Of a stretch of DNA of 64,000 bases, positions 1 to 11,897 are shown piece after piece. Position 1 is the stretch's first letter. Each line of letters starts with the position of its first letter. The position numbers and the translations under genes are program-made. The stretch covers positions 326,103,090-326,167,089 of the forward strand of contig NC_061514.1 of the NCBI RefSeq assembly GCF_022539505.1, in the 5' to 3' direction. Source of the DNA: Lolium rigidum (Eukaryota; Streptophyta; Magnoliopsida; Poales; Poaceae). A model generated the notes under the pieces. That model was not told the DNA's origin. It made no database searches and saw only the letters and a list, made by a program, of their open reading frames with translations.

Positions 1-240
1 CTTTCTGTGCCCTCCTCCAATATCTTCTCTCATCCTGAAAGGAAGTGTTCCCCTGTCCTCTAGCCTGTCTGTCTCGGCGGCTAGCAAGCTCGAGAGTGTT
101 TAACAAAAGAAAGTTAGCTAGCTAGGAACAGCAGCAGTGGGATTCGGTGTAGCAGCTGCTTCTAGGTGTCGTCGTTGCCTTTGTAGCTAGCTGTGTTTCT
201 CCTCCCCCTTCTTCTTCCTCACATCGACCGGTCTGACCTG
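1..240 (+). promoter_or_regulatory. 5' leader / proximal promoter of the MYB gene
   Basis: This stretch has no open frame of its own and runs into the MYB start codon at 241. It is pyrimidine-rich just before the ATG and holds several tagctagc-type repeats. I infer that it is mostly 5' UTR with some promoter. No clear TATA box is visible, so the transcription start cannot be placed and most of the promoter probably lies outside the window. Confidence 0.5.
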
Positions 241-2438
241 ATGGGAAGGGCTCCATGTTGCGACAAGAACAACGTGAAGAAAGGGCCGTGGTCGCCGGAG
301 GAGGATGCCAAGCTCAAGGAGTTCATGGACAAGCACGGCACCGGCGGCAACTGGATTGCTCTCCCGCACAAAGCAGGTACGTATGCGCGCGTACCTGCAT
401 ATGTGTGATGCGTGAAGCGTGAACTACAATTTGGTAGATTTATGCTGGTTTGATTTGTGTTGCGGAAGAGATTTCTTCCCAATTTCTCTCGAAATTATCG
501 TTTGATTTCTTTCCGTTTTCTTGTTCTTTGCTCTGATTCGGATGGGAAGAAAACCTCTCACGCGTCTAGAACAAATGGTCACTAATTAAGCATGCCATGA
601 CTCTCCTGAGTCCTGAGTCCTGAGTCCCCTCTCTCTCTCTTCCTCTCCCTCTCCCTCTCTAGTATGATGGATAGAGACATGACTAAGTCGAAATGCTGTC
701 GTCTTTTGTGGTAACTTCTTTTCCAATTTATTACACCACTTATCGTTTTCCCCTTAATTAATTATGATCAGTATCTTCTTTAGGATCATCACTTGTTCCA
801 TATTCCCGGAGCCAAACAGGCCTGTAATCATTTTCGACCTCTCTCTCATCACACAATTTTTCTAGGGCTATCTAACATCAGTTCATGCAATTGTGACACT
901 CTTGATCGACTATGACTGTCACTGACTCTGAATCCCCTTTGTTAGAGCATTCTGATGCATCTAATTGTATGCATGTTGTTTTTGATCTGTGGTTAATTGC
1001 ATGCTACATGTTTTTTCTTTCCTTTTGCTCTCTACAAAACAATGAATTTCTAGCTTGCTAGACATTACTAATGGCCTCAATTTGGTATCTTCATTAGGGT
1101 TGAGGAGATGTGGCAAGAGCTGTAGACTCAGATGGCTAAACTACCTAAGGCCTAACATTAAGCATGGGGAGTTCACCGAGCACGAAGACAGGGTCATTTG
1201 CAGCATGTATGCTAGCATTGGAAGCAGGTATCCAAGACTCTTTTTGGTTCTCTCTCTCTTAAGCGCATGTGCTCTAATCTGGTTTAGATTTAGGCACGCC
1301 CAAGTTGAAAGAAAATTATGAGAAAGTTCATGGATGCAGCTAGCTAGTAACATGCAAACCCGTATTATATCCGAATATTCTGCGCCTTCCAAATAAATCC
1401 TTTAATATGATTCTGAAGTTTTTTTTTACCTGATACCAAATGATCGTTTTTTAGGATGAAGTTTGTCAGAGGTTTCTAGGTTATAGCATGCAGAATTTAC
1501 TAAACTAACCACACACTACTTTCTCATCTGTTTCTTCCCCCAGGAAGAATCTTCAAAATGTGCTCTATGCTAGCAAGCTCTAATAAGAAACTCATAACTA
1601 TCAATGAAAATAAATGGAAAGAGTATGCACACATACATATATGCTCATTAATTAGCTATTAGCTGTATATATGCATGATCCAATATTACAATTCAGGTGG
1701 TCCATCATCGCGTCACAGCTGCCTGGTCGGACGGACAATGACATCAAGAACTATTGGAACACCAAGTTGAAGAAGAAGCTCATGGGCTCTACCGGCGGAG
1801 GCGCTGGTCCTCCGCCACGGGCACCGCGGCAGAACCACCAGCAGCACCGGCCGGTTCTGCTCCCCTACTCATCGTCACCCCACCCAAACTACAACAACTT
1901 CTTTCCCGGCTCAGGCACCCTCCTCCAGCAGCAGTCAGAACTCAACATTCCCCATACCCTAACCCTACAGCCGCAACAAGACTACATGCTCAGCAGCTCA
2001 AACTCCATGACAAACAATGGCAGCACCTCACACCTGCTGCATGTAACCACGACGCACCGCCAGCTCCAGGTGAAGGAGGAATGCGGCGGTGGAGGCGCCA
2101 TGATCGCGTTCGGCTGCGGCGACCAGCAAAGCTGCAGCTCGTCGGACGGGACGACCGCTCAGTACGGCGGCCAGTTCGGAGGCCGCCACCATGGGAGGGA
2201 GCTGAGCTTCGACCACAACGGATACAGCTACGGCGCCTACAACAATGGCGTCGTCGAGCAAGATCAGCAGAAGCTGTTCCAGCAGCAGCAGGCGCAGCTG
2301 GACTACGGCTACGAGGAGATCAAGCAGATGCTCATGACTGCGGGGACAGGCGCCGACGGCGGTGGCCTGATCCACGATCCGGCAACGGCGGAGCTGATCG
2401 CCTCGCACGCAGCTGCTGGCAAGTTGACGATGATGTAA
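241..2438 (+). CDS. R2R3-MYB transcription factor, RAX/Blind-like (subgroup 14 type)
   Basis: A nuclear DNA-binding regulator. The coding exons read as 241-376, 1098-1227 and 1697-2438, with GT/AG junctions, phases 1 and 2, and a total of 1,008 nt (335 aa). The ATG at 241 gives the MGRAPCCDK start typical of plant R2R3-MYBs. R2 (about residues 14-61) carries tryptophans in [14 protein letters not shown] and RLRWLNYL; R3 (about 67-112) has the usual first-position F (GEFTEHED) and then RWSIIA and NYWNTKL. The two introns sit at the standard R2R3 positions. The C-terminal part is rich in Q, G, H and S, with a glutamine run and a YEEIKQMLM motif near residue 305. From family knowledge, [11 protein letters not shown] plus [13 protein letters not shown] points to the RAX1/Blind group, which controls axillary meristems; MYB36-type is the nearest alternative. 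The family call is firm, the subgroup likely, and the biological role inferred. Confidence 0.93.
605..660. repeat. Pyrimidine microsatellite in MYB intron 1
   Basis: Three copies of a 7-bp tcctgag unit are followed by a (CT)n/(CCTCTC)n tract up to 660, inside the first intron of the MYB gene. It is simple-sequence DNA with no coding content. Confidence 0.8.
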
Positions 2439-3485
2439 ATCTGAGTAATTAAGACAGTCGACGTAAAGAAGAAGATCAAGAATGAAACGAAGGTGTGTGT
2501 GTTAATTATTTTTATCTCGTTAATTTTCTTTTCTTCTCTATTGATTTGTGTAGAGTACTGAAATGAAGAAACTCCCGTGTCACGGCTGCATGCATGCACA
2601 TGCACGTGCCTGACAGCGCTGCCCTCGCTGTATGAGTGTATCAGTGTATGTGAGCGTGACATGGGATCAAGATTCTCTCTCCTCTCGATCTCCTTTTCCT
2701 TTCTGTTACTATTGTTGTACTTCTCTCCCGCTTCCTTTTCAGCAGAGGTATAGTGATATGAAATTCGTACTAGTACTGTGGAAACAGACTGACAGTGTTT
2801 GCTTGGCTACACCTTTCAATTTCACTCACTTGGTCTGGTACTCGATTGGACGGGAATGCTGGATTATATCTTGTGTGGTTCATTTATTTACCATTCATGT
2901 GTGTGCTCGTGTCGATCAGTCGATGTGATGTGTCTGACACTCTCACTGTGTTATCACCCCAATTGTTTGAGTGCATAGGACAACCAAAGTGCACATGAAA
3001 AATTACAAGTTGAGAAACTGAAGCATATATTGGTTAAAGTTGCCAAGAATGTGACATGTTCATTTTTCTTTCATATTTGTCTCATAGCTAAGAGGACATC
3101 AAACTTTAGCACACTATAGTAGCTATCTTGTTTTTTGTTTCATCTGTAATGTTTTTGGTTTTGTTGTTGTTCTCCTCAGCACCTTGTAACTTTGGTCATT
3201 GGTGGCTTTATTAATTTAAAGCTGGGCGTACTGCCTTATGTTTATATCTTGTTTTTCCTAGGAAAAACACTATGAATGGTCTTGATTGCAATTTTATTTC
3301 GTTCCACTATGAGTCTATGACACATATAGCATCCATGTTCTCCTAGAGAAAATTGTAGAATTAGGTACTATTTTAGTATTTTTATCATTGTTGTGTAAAC
3401 TACTCGCTTTGAGTGTTTTTTTTTGCACGGGCCACCAACTATTCTTGTGATAAGTTGCACATAGCTCTAAATCTCAGATTAAGCT
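2439..3485. other. 3' flank of the MYB gene; no gene seen
   Basis: This AT-leaning sequence contains the MYB 3' UTR and then unique-looking intergenic DNA. The small open frames here show no domain, no biased composition and no start context that I would trust. Confidence 0.5.
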
Positions 3486-4185
3486 AGTTAAAAACAGATC
3501 CGTCGAGAACCAACCTAAGGTTGGTGGTTAGGAGAGTGGTTGTACCCCCAACCCACCAGAGTTCAAACTCCAGGTTTGACATATGTGTGTTTCATAAAGG
3601 CGGAATATTCTTTCAGTGGGAGGCGGTGTTCCCGTCGACAGCGAGACGCCTGTGGTGACTTTGTCAATTTCAAAATTCGTTTCGCCGGCTCAGTCTTCCG
3701 AAGATGCTCATAGGGGTAGGGTGTGCGTCTGCGCGTTCATAGGGGTGAGTGTATGCGCGTGTATGTGAGCATCTGTGTTTGTATTGTGTTTCTCAAATAA
3801 AAAACAGAGCCATCGATTGGGGCCACAAGCTAGCTAGTGATGATGTGGCATTGCATGTGAACATGTCATCAACTGCATTAATTAACCTAGTAAAGTTCTA
3901 ATCAATTTGAATCGGTTGTTCGGTAGTTTTCTCATTTTTCTTGAGATTCAATCATACTTTGGTGATATTTTTGGACTTTTCAAAATAATTAAAAAATAGT
4001 AATTGAAACTATTGGAACTATCTAATATATAAATGTTTTTTTTTGGACCATCCCGAATTTTTAAATCAATTTTTCCCGATTCAGCCTTTTGTGAAAATTT
4101 CTAACTTCTCCAGCCAACTGATGACACGTGGACATGCAATGCCATATCACCACTAGCTTGGGCCTCGGCAACTAGATTTTTTGTT
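3486..4185. mobile_element. Fold-back (MITE-like) element split by a SINE
   Basis: The sequence at about 3809-3868 (ggccacaagctagc, then tgtggcattgcatgtg, then catgtcatca) reappears as an imperfect inverted copy at about 4118-4175. This gives roughly 50-bp terminal inverted arms around an AT-rich core without coding potential. The outer part of the left arm lies on the far side of the SINE insertion. The ends look like TTA target sites but are degraded, so the superfamily is uncertain. Confidence 0.5.
3507..3800 (+). mobile_element. Au-type SINE (tRNA-derived retroposon)
   Basis: It starts with a tRNA-like head (accaacctaaggttgg, then ggtggttaggag as box A and gagttcaaactcc as box B). It continues with the body typical of the grass Au SINE, including cagtgggaggcggtgttccc, gtcgacagcgagacgcctgt, ccggctcagtcttccg and the gtgtgcgt / catagggg / gtgagtgtatgcgcgtg tail region. 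It is flanked by a 16-bp direct repeat, 3491-3506 and 3801-3816 (14 of 16 identical; aaaacagatccgtcga against aaaacagagccatcga), which I read as its target duplication. RNA polymerase III transcription is inferred from boxes A and B. It points to a grass, and fits Triticeae best. Confidence 0.88.
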
Positions 4186-5044
4186 AATCATCTTAATATC
4201 AGTTGGACTTGTGTGCAACCTATCAAACAAATAGTTAGTGGTATGAACAAGAACACATATAGTAAGTAGTTTGCATAACGACGACATAAATGGTGTTTGT
4301 TTCTACAATTTCCCTGTTTTCCTAGCAATCCACCTCTCACATAGAATAATTTCTATTGCCAGATGGTGTAGAAGAAATTAGATTAAACTGCAGTAGCGAG
4401 ATATTTATTGCCAAAGAGGAACCGGCGAGTACCCAACCTAGAAAACTTACAGACCAAAGTAAACATGATATTGCTATTTTTTGCCAAAATAGAGAGATGT
4501 TGGTAGGAGAGAAAAATAAAAATGGCCCTGGAATGCGAAATAAAGGAAGACTAAGAAATTCTTAATTTGAAAAATCCATTTCTCTTATAGGGGTAAAATG
4601 TAGTATCGACAAATTACTATGACCGTTTCTTTGCCATATTGTTTGTGTGGTCTGAACAAGGAACCTACATAGCGTGTGTGTGGACTGGATCGTCGACAGG
4701 GCAGCGAAACGAGGTCTGCTGTACATATATGTGTGTACGTACCGCGAGAAACGCGCCTCTTGTCAGTGTCAGGCACCCCATTGTTTTCTGGCACTTGCAG
4801 CTACAGAAGCTGGCATGCATTGCGATGCACATAGGGGCATGAAGAGAGATCGATGAAAGATTCCGTGTGAGATCACAGGCCAAAAGATTCCCACGATAAT
4901 CTATAGATCTAGTTGATTTAATTAGCGCGTGTGTGGACAGAGTGACAGACATCGGCCAACCTCGCGAGGTATATCCGCCTCTCTGTCGTCCTTGCTCGTG
5001 TACATATACAAATGTTTTTTTTGTTGAAACTTGTGTATATATAC
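4186..5044. other. Intergenic DNA; nothing recognised
   Basis: No gene, RNA or clear repeat can be supported. Short frames at 4356-4565 and 4585-5099 lack any recognisable domain. Confidence 0.4.
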
Positions 5045-5281
5045 TACTACGTTTCAAGGAATAAGGTGCACGCGTATTCCAAAATCGAACTTGGACCATA
5101 AAAGTTAAGCAACAAAATCTTGATTATATTATATGTATATAGTATCGTTGGATTCGTATTGAAAAACACTTTTTAATGATGATAATTTCATACAAACAAT
5201 CTTTATCTATTTTAAGTATTTTTTGGTCAAACAAAAAGCTCGTAAAACGAGGGCGTCTTATTCTTTGAAACGGAGGTAGTA
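5045..5281. mobile_element. Stowaway MITE (Tc1/mariner type)
   Basis: A 237-bp element. The left end tactacgtttcaaggaataa is the inverted partner of the right end, which holds attctttgaaacggaggtag. TA dinucleotides mark both ends, and the interior is AT-rich and non-coding. These termini are the well-known grass Stowaway signature. The left end has lost a few bases of the usual ctccctcc block. Confidence 0.82.
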
Positions 5282-5560
5282 GTATAATCTCTCTCTTAAA
5301 ACGTAAAAAAAAAGATCAGTAATATCATCTCTCATTTTTAGAAGACACATGCACTACATGGTCAAGTTTACAAACTTCCCGTAAATATTTTTCTACACTT
5401 TTGATCAAATATTACGTACTTTGACTTAGAACAAAACTACTAATATGCATAATATCTTGACGTGGAGGGAGTACCCATTATATACTATTCCCTTCGTTCA
5501 TGTATACGAGGCCCACACATTGTAAATCAAGTTTGACTATTAATTTGATCGGGTATGTTT
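5282..5560. mobile_element. Two Stowaway fragments
   Basis: A right-hand Stowaway end (gacgtggagggagta) closes at about 5473. A left-hand end (tactattcccttcgttcatg) begins at about 5484, followed by tgtaaatcaagtttgact. Neither has its matching partner nearby, so both look truncated or eroded. Confidence 0.5.
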
Positions 5561-6245
5561 AATTCAGAGGATTTTCTTAAGAATTCTGGAGAATCTAAAG
5601 GAATTTGTTTTTTTAAATGTAAACCACACACTATATTAAGCAAAGCAAGGCGGCCTCATTAAAAATCTTCCAGGTCCCTTCGATACCCTGAAAGGAAACG
5701 ATTGCATCTGAAAACTTACCCGCAATCAGCATAGAGAATGGTTACAAAGTACAATCTTTCTCGATCAGTGCCACCACGCAGGGAGGCGCTGAATCGTGTG
5801 AACACACGTTTATCTCACGCCTACCTAGTTGCCCTAGGCTGTGTGCCACGCCGTTGCTATTCCTTGAGATTTTCTCCGCCCGTACCTGGTTCATGAACTC
5901 CAATAGCTTCTTATTTTCTGTGATTATTGTTCAGCAGTTTGACTGATCGGCCGAATGAGTGGCTTCTTAATTTAAAGGAATTTTTCTTACCATGCCTCTT
6001 TGATATGTAGGATGCAATCCATAGGAAGTTTTCCTAAGCAATCATTTTTTTTAAAATTTCATAGAAAATCTGACATCCGCTTCCTCTATGTGAGAATCCT
6101 TAAATTTTCTGTGATTGAATCAAACAAACTTTTCTGCATACGGAATCCAATAGGATTCAGATGAACATGATATTGTAATCTGCATTATTCCTATTTCTAT
6201 GTTTTTGGGATCTTGCGAATCATAGGGGCCTTTGCATATGTGCCA
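5561..6245. mobile_element. MITE-like host sequence interrupted by a LINE 3' end
   Basis: Sequence on both sides of the retroposon at 5607-5972 joins smoothly (taaaggaattt on each side). It continues into a segment that begins near catgcctctttgatatgtag and ends near aatcataggggcctttgcat, which are weak inverted partners. I infer a small, eroded DNA element; the superfamily is not clear. Confidence 0.35.
5607..5972 (-). mobile_element. 5'-truncated LINE 3' end (RNase H tail, 3' UTR, poly-A)
   Basis: The element lies on the minus strand between 11-bp perfect direct repeats (taaaggaattt at 5596-5606 and 5973-5983). A T-run right after the left repeat is its poly-A tail. A minus-strand frame contains ISRNSNGVAHSLGQLGRR, which matches the end of the RNase H domain found at the C-terminus of many plant LINEs (the histidine within a VAH-type motif), and then stops, leaving a non-coding 3' end. 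Size 366 bp. The call rests on the target duplication, the tail and the protein motif together. Confidence 0.78.
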
Positions 6246-6375
6246 CCAAATTTGTAGCATTGAATTCATATTGGGAATCATGATTTATACATCACATTTC
6301 ACATACTATTGGTCTAGCTCATGGTTAAAGCCATAGCCAAAATACTTGGCTACCATATAACTAGGGACGAGGGAA

Positions 6376-6477
6376 TAGCTATATTTACATTGGTTTAGAT
6401 TGTTTACCATCATGGAAGAGAGTACCTAGCTATATTTACATTAGTTTAGATTGCTTACCATCATGGAAGGGAGTAGC
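6376..6477 (+). repeat. Tandem duplication, 51-bp unit
   Basis: Two adjacent copies, 6376-6426 and 6427-6477, share the core tagctatatttacatt, then gtttagatt and taccatcatggaag. They differ at only a few positions. No coding sequence is seen. Confidence 0.85.
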
Positions 6478-6895
6478 TACTATGTATCTTTGTTTCTCTT
6501 TTCCTTTCTTCTTTATTTTTCTCGGAAAGTCCTTTTGGCTCCCGAGTTCCAGGGCTATACTCATTTTTTCTATATTTACAAGTTCAAAAAATCAGAAATA
6601 AAATGAGAATGTAGTTAATGATGTATACTACAAGCATGCCGAATCGCAACACTAAAATAATTTAATTCTGAGCTACACAAAGATAATTTTTTGGAGTTTC
6701 GATAATATGCACAATTTACTATATTCAGATCCATACGTTTTCATTTTTGTGTAGCTGAAAATATAAAGTATTCCAATATGAGGATTTGCACCTTTGTAGA
6801 AAAAATTATCAGATTTTTTTTGGAACTTGTAGTTGTGATTTCCAATTTTTCTTAAATAAAGGGAGCACTAGAACTATGGCTGGAAATCTATATTG

Positions 6896-6940
6896 TTTCT
6901 TTCTTTCTTTCTTTCTTTCTTTCATTTTGTCTTTCTTTCT
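6896..6940 (+). repeat. (TTTC)n microsatellite
   Basis: About ten tetranucleotide units of tttc, broken once by attttg. Confidence 0.9.
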
Positions 6941-6947
6941 GGATATG

Positions 6948-7285
6948 CGTCTTGGCACCGAGGAGCATGTATTCCTGGTTTTTAAATAGTTTTTAAATGC
7001 CTCTTAAAATGTCGAAAAATTCTGACCAAAACATCGTGGTTACATTTCGATGTTCCATATGCTCGCAAAGCCGTTTCACGAAAAAATCGATATTTTTTGT
7101 GTCTATGTAAAAAAAAGATAAAATCCAGTGCTAAAAAAACTTAACACGAGACATATTTTTACACATGACACAAAAAAATGTCGGTTTTCGCAAAATTTAT
7201 CATGCGCACATAGAATATCAAGTTGTACTCACAAACTTTCTTTCGTACTATTTTTAACATTTTAAATTTGGTGGCAGGATCATAT
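6948..7285. mobile_element. Possible small non-autonomous DNA element
   Basis: The start (cttggcaccgaggagcatgt) and the end (ggcaggatcatatgcaccaa) are loosely inverted copies of each other. The AT-rich interior (aaaatgtcgaaaaattctga, atgtcggttttcgc) resembles non-coding repeat DNA common in Triticeae intergenic regions. No target duplication is evident, so this is a tentative call. Confidence 0.35.
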
Positions 7286-7329
7286 GCACCAAAGATCAAA
7301 AGTGAATTACCATTTCTTTATTTCTCTCC

Positions 7330-7830
7330 GTATTGTATGAATAGATAGAAAAAATACAAGAGAAAATCATCTACTAATTGCAGTAGACAATTGTCAAAAA
7401 CTAGAGTAGACTTCAATAGGGAATACAAACTAATGCAAAAGTGCAGCGGAACTAGTGTAAATATGCGGTACACTTCCTCAAAAATATCATATTGAATAAA
7501 ATGTAAAAAGAGAGCAGAAAATAGTGAAAAAATATAGTACAAACTACTGTAAAAACAATACAATGTGTCAAAAGATTAAGTGCAAAGCGGTGTAAAAATA
7601 AGGTAGAAACTACTATTACCGTAGTATACTATAGATAAGGCAAACAGAAATCAGTGCGTAAATGCAGTAGAAACAAATACAAAAACGGGGTAAAAGTTAA
7701 TGTGAGATGATCCCAGAACATGTGCAATAGAAACTAGCGCAAAGTTGCAATACATATTATAAAATGTATTAGAAGCTATTGGAAAATGCAGTTAACTCCA
7801 AAAGGTGTAGTAAACATCGGTGCAAAAACA
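7330..7830 (+). repeat. Decayed tandem array, about 23-25 bp unit
   Basis: A loose unit close to tgcagtagaaactagtgcaaaa recurs through the whole stretch, for example gcggtacac, aggtagaaactact, tgcagtagaaacaaat, tgcaatagaaactagcgc and gtgtagtaaacatcggtgc. Spacing varies by a few bases. Roughly fifteen to twenty degenerate copies are present and no frame is open throughout. It looks like an old minisatellite, not a gene. Confidence 0.6.
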
Positions 7831-7905
7831 TACTCCCTCCGGCCCTAAACACAATGGAGAGAAATAACACCATGAAAATGTACAAAGCTTGATTTCAAAT
7901 CATAT
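7831..7905 (+). mobile_element. Left end of a Stowaway-like MITE
   Basis: The sequence tactccctccggccctaaac is a typical Stowaway terminus. The matching right end was not found in the next 300 bp, so the element is truncated or diverged. Confidence 0.5.
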
Positions 7906-10900
7906 GACAAGTCTACCATCAAAACATATTATATTGAAATCTAATTTCAATGATAAGAAACAAGTACAATATCGAGAAAACAAGTCATTTTGGACCCTTC
8001 TATTTGAGAGTGGCAGTTGTTTAAAATTTGAAATCACTTTTTAAATTGCTTTCATGATATATTCTAGGATCACATATTTTACTTAGTAAATCTAGTGTGA
8101 GAGGACACTAGGACCGATAAAAGCTATAAAAATATGTTGGCATTTTATTAGAAATACGAAAAATATAAATATTCGAATTAGGAAATTGAACATGCGCACG
8201 CTAGCAAAACAATTAGGTAATAATAGCTTATACAAAACCATGTGTTTTCTTACCAACCGGCAGAAGCACTGCCTATTCATTAGAAGAGGGAAATAAGACA
8301 CACTGTACAGGAGGGCATGTTTATATTTAGTAGAACATGCCAAAACCACTCCAAATCTATAACGAAAACATGCTAAAGTCATGTGTTCATTATGACTAAA
8401 TAAAACAAGTGATAAAGAGGAGGCATCTAAATATCCCGGACAGTCTCATTTTTCTCTATACTCATGTTAAAATTAGTAATTGTGGTGAAAATTTTCCATT
8501 GGCAGCACTGAAATGTTCTGTTGCCAAAAGCAATGTACAATGCAATACCAAGGGACCGAATCCGTAAGCACACATGTTTGCAAGAGAGTCAATCATTCTA
8601 GTAGGAAGAAAGTAGCAAGTAGCAACTTCTCTAGCGCTATGAAGTGATAGGGTCCCTGATTCCCTGTCATTTGTCTGGTACGATCGAGATGAGAGACGGA
8701 AGAACTCATATTCTTTTAGTAAGATGGCACTGTCAATTCATGAATTTGATATAGCTGGTCTCGTCGTGCATCATGCTGGCTATTGAATCACGGTCACAAA
8801 ATTGTCAACTTGCACATCGTAGTGTATCTTATCCATCTGAAAAAAGGTCCCCACTGTCTAGTGTACTATAGGCCGGCATACACCGAACTCTAGTGTGCTC
8901 TAAAACCTACACCGATCGAGCTCTAGCGTATTTTTGGTGTGTTACAAGTGCTATTTTTGTTTCTTTCTTTGCAATCTTTTTTTGAAAATAAATCGCTGGC
9001 TGACGCAATTTATTCAGACCGATGAAAAAGGCTCAATTTAATGTAGTTGGAGGGCAGAAGATGCAGAAGAAACGGTGGTGCTAATCTGTTGGGATGTGAG
9101 AGAGACGGTGACACGGAAGATCGGAAGGAAGAAAGCAATTCAGATATGTCCGGATGCGGGAGGGCACGCGGGGGGGGGGGGGCGATGACATGGGAAGATG
9201 GAAAGAGGGAGCGGCAATCTTAGGAGGCGATACATGGAACAGGAGGGCGCAGTGTACACAAGTGAATCACTATCATTGAATTGTCCATATTTGACGTCAC
9301 TTCTCAAGCGAGCAAGAAGAACCGCCTCGGTGAGAAAATCTTACCAAATCCCTGAAAATTCCCCCGACCACCCGATCCAGATAATAACAGTTAGTTTCCG
9401 GTTTTAGGCGGAAAAAAGCGTCCTGCCCACAAACCTCAATCCCTGAAGAACCAGAATTTCTTTTGGAGCTCCCCGATACTAACCCAGACGCGCCACATAA
9501 TTTCCGTTGCTTTGTAGATTAAATTATTCGCATTGTTTCTGTGTATATTTGCGACGTAACATGCATATTTGGGAACCAAAAATATTGACATAACATGTTT
9601 GTCTACATTATAACATTATTAGCATGCATGTAACAAGGCGATCGATCGGCCCTGTTGCTTTGGTATGTACGCCTGATGGACGTACATACGCTGATCTCTC
9701 ACTCCCAAGTTTATCAAAGGTTTAACCTAACCCAGTATATGTAGTTGGTGAGATGTTCCTGTCAGATCCCACCAATGCATATATATTCAGCCCGACACTT
9801 GCATGTATAAACTTTTGCAAGGCCAAACGTGTACACACTACACACAGGTGGTGATTTTCAAATTGAACCGGGAGACGCGAAGGAAGTAGCTTCAGTTCAC
9901 TCAACGTAGAGACTATAATTTACGCATTTGTTTAGGACGACAGCCAACGGTAAACGTTATCATATACATCGTGCACTTAAGCAAGTAGTTAGACTGCGAT
10001 TACATTATGAAGTTAGGTCATATTCGCCGAAGTATCTATGCGAGACGCTCAGTTCAGAATTCCGTCGTCTGCATAAAAATGATGCAAAGACAGCTGAGAA
10101 AAGTACATTGAAAAACTCGAAAGCAAACAACTGGCGACGAAAACACTTTCTATGCAAACAGGGTGGTTCTTTGGTCAGGTTTAATGCTAATGTTGAACCA
10201 AATATAACATATCGTGCTATACAATGCAAAGAATCAATGAAGCTTCTACTTCTGACGAACTACTGAAGCAACACAATTGTACCCAGGAGGTTTTAAATCC
10301 ATCTCCTAGGTAGATGTAATATTAACTGGTACAATGGGTCTTGCTTTCTCCTACCTAGTTTTTCATGTTCGCAATGATGTTCTTCTGACTTGGAGAATGA
10401 GTCTTCAGTGGTATCTTGGATGGATGCAGTCCACCCGTGGAATAATTAAGCACTCTACTAAGCCATACGTTTTTGTGAAACTTCGTGCACTTGTGTTGAC
10501 ATTATTGTTGTGGGTGTCACCTACAATATCTGTTCCTACTTCGGGAAGAATAGAAGAACCTAGTTTGTGGTTGTTGCAGCAACAACGACAGCGTGTTTTC
10601 GAGTGGTACCGAATAATGTATACCAATGCTGATTGCATTGACCTCTGACCTTTCGCATATGCTATGAGACTGTTGCCGGCAATGTGTGCATTGATTTCGT
10701 CCATGATAAGTAGTTCAACACTATTATATGCAAAAGCCGTAGACAAAAAGACATATCAAGTAACATATATTGCTTTTTTGGTGGGTCAAAAAGCTTAGTC
10801 TATTGATTGTATCCATATACTGGATGCTTGATGTTATCATAAAAGTGGTGTCTTTTACTGGGAACAAATATCTTGTACTTTTGTAGGGCATCAAAATATA

Positions 10901-11881
10901 TTATTTCCTTTTTGGTGATGATTCCGCTCGCCCAATCCATCTATCAGATCAACCGCGCTCGCTCCCCACTGTCTGCTTTATCTCTTGCTGCATAGATGAA
11001 TTGGTAACAAGCGCCCATGCTCTCCATCACTGGTTTTCTATCGCCTCCCACCGACAGAAAAAATACCAACGGCTCTCTCCCCTATGTCTCTCAGCTCACT
11101 CCGCTCTCTCCATCCCCTCTGTCGACTTCTTCTCTCTCAGCCCTCCCCCTCGCACATTCCCCTGACTGTGCACACCCCTGACCACCCTTTCTCCTCCACT
11201 AAGCCGACCCCTCCTCTACTGGTCCCCGAATCGCCGCCGCTAATTCGGTGAACCATCTTCTTGTACATCGCATCTTCCCCCTTCCCCGTATGTGGAAAAT
11301 TCTGCTGTCTGATTCAGTTGGGATCGTCAATCTCTTTTCCTTTCTTTGCGCCTGACCCAGCGCCCACCTCCAACCAAATCAAGCGTACGGTTAATTTTCG
11401 CTGGAGAGCCTGATGCCGCTTCTCAAGTCAATGTCAGTGATGATCCTAGCCACGGACTTGAATCGAGCGTAACACAAGGAATTCAATCCACTCTAAGCGC
11501 CCGCGTTGTACATGCATCATGTCTAGATAGAAGAGCATACTGTCGGCGCCATGTTGGAGCTCACACCTAAGCCATCCATGTCGCCAAAGCTCAGAGTAGA
11601 TGGCCTGCCCAAGGGAGATGAGCTCAGGCTCACTACATCGAACTCAAGCGAGGTTTCGACAAGCCGGCGAGCCCGGGTCAGCGAGACATGTGGACATATT
11701 TTTTTGACGCCGAATGGTAGTACATCTAGGATTTTTTATGCCGCTTACGTGGTTCATTCGACTTGCTGCACGCTCATACATTTTATGTTCCGTTCACACG
11801 GTAACATGTTGTAATGATTTCAGGTGTGTTACACATTTTCTAGCTAGATCTCCGAGTTAGGGGTTTTTTTTTTTAAATAAG
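7906..11881. other. Intergenic DNA; no supportable gene
   Basis: A homopolymer run of about 13 G starts at 9170. Open frames of 70-113 codons exist at 9198-9407, 9928-10266, 10334-10648 (+), 10405-10746 (-), 11346-11570 and 11551-11814. I recognise no domain in any of them and they lack splice or start context. The interval 10920-11300 is CT-rich and could be an old leader or promoter region. It lay immediately upstream of the ribosomal protein promoter before the LINE inserted. Confidence 0.4.
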
Positions 11882-11897
11882 AAATGTTTGGGTTAGT
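11882..11897 (+). repeat. Target-site duplication of the LINE (left copy)
   Basis: The 16 bp aaatgtttgggttagt are identical to 14004-14019 and bracket the LINE exactly. Confidence 0.95.

Noticed and set aside
7330..7830. Possible CRISPR-like repeat array
   Set aside because: The units are degenerate, spacing is irregular and there are no unique equal-length spacers; this is eukaryotic nuclear DNA. It is kept only as a decayed tandem repeat.
9928..10648. Two 100-codon frames as possible small genes
   Set aside because: There is no recognisable domain, no helpful composition, and overlapping open frames exist on the other strand. They are probably chance or old transposon sequence.
11346..11814. 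Frames of 74 and 87 codons as a gene upstream of uL30
   Set aside because: They overlap in different phases, lack any known motif and have no clear splice sites joining them.
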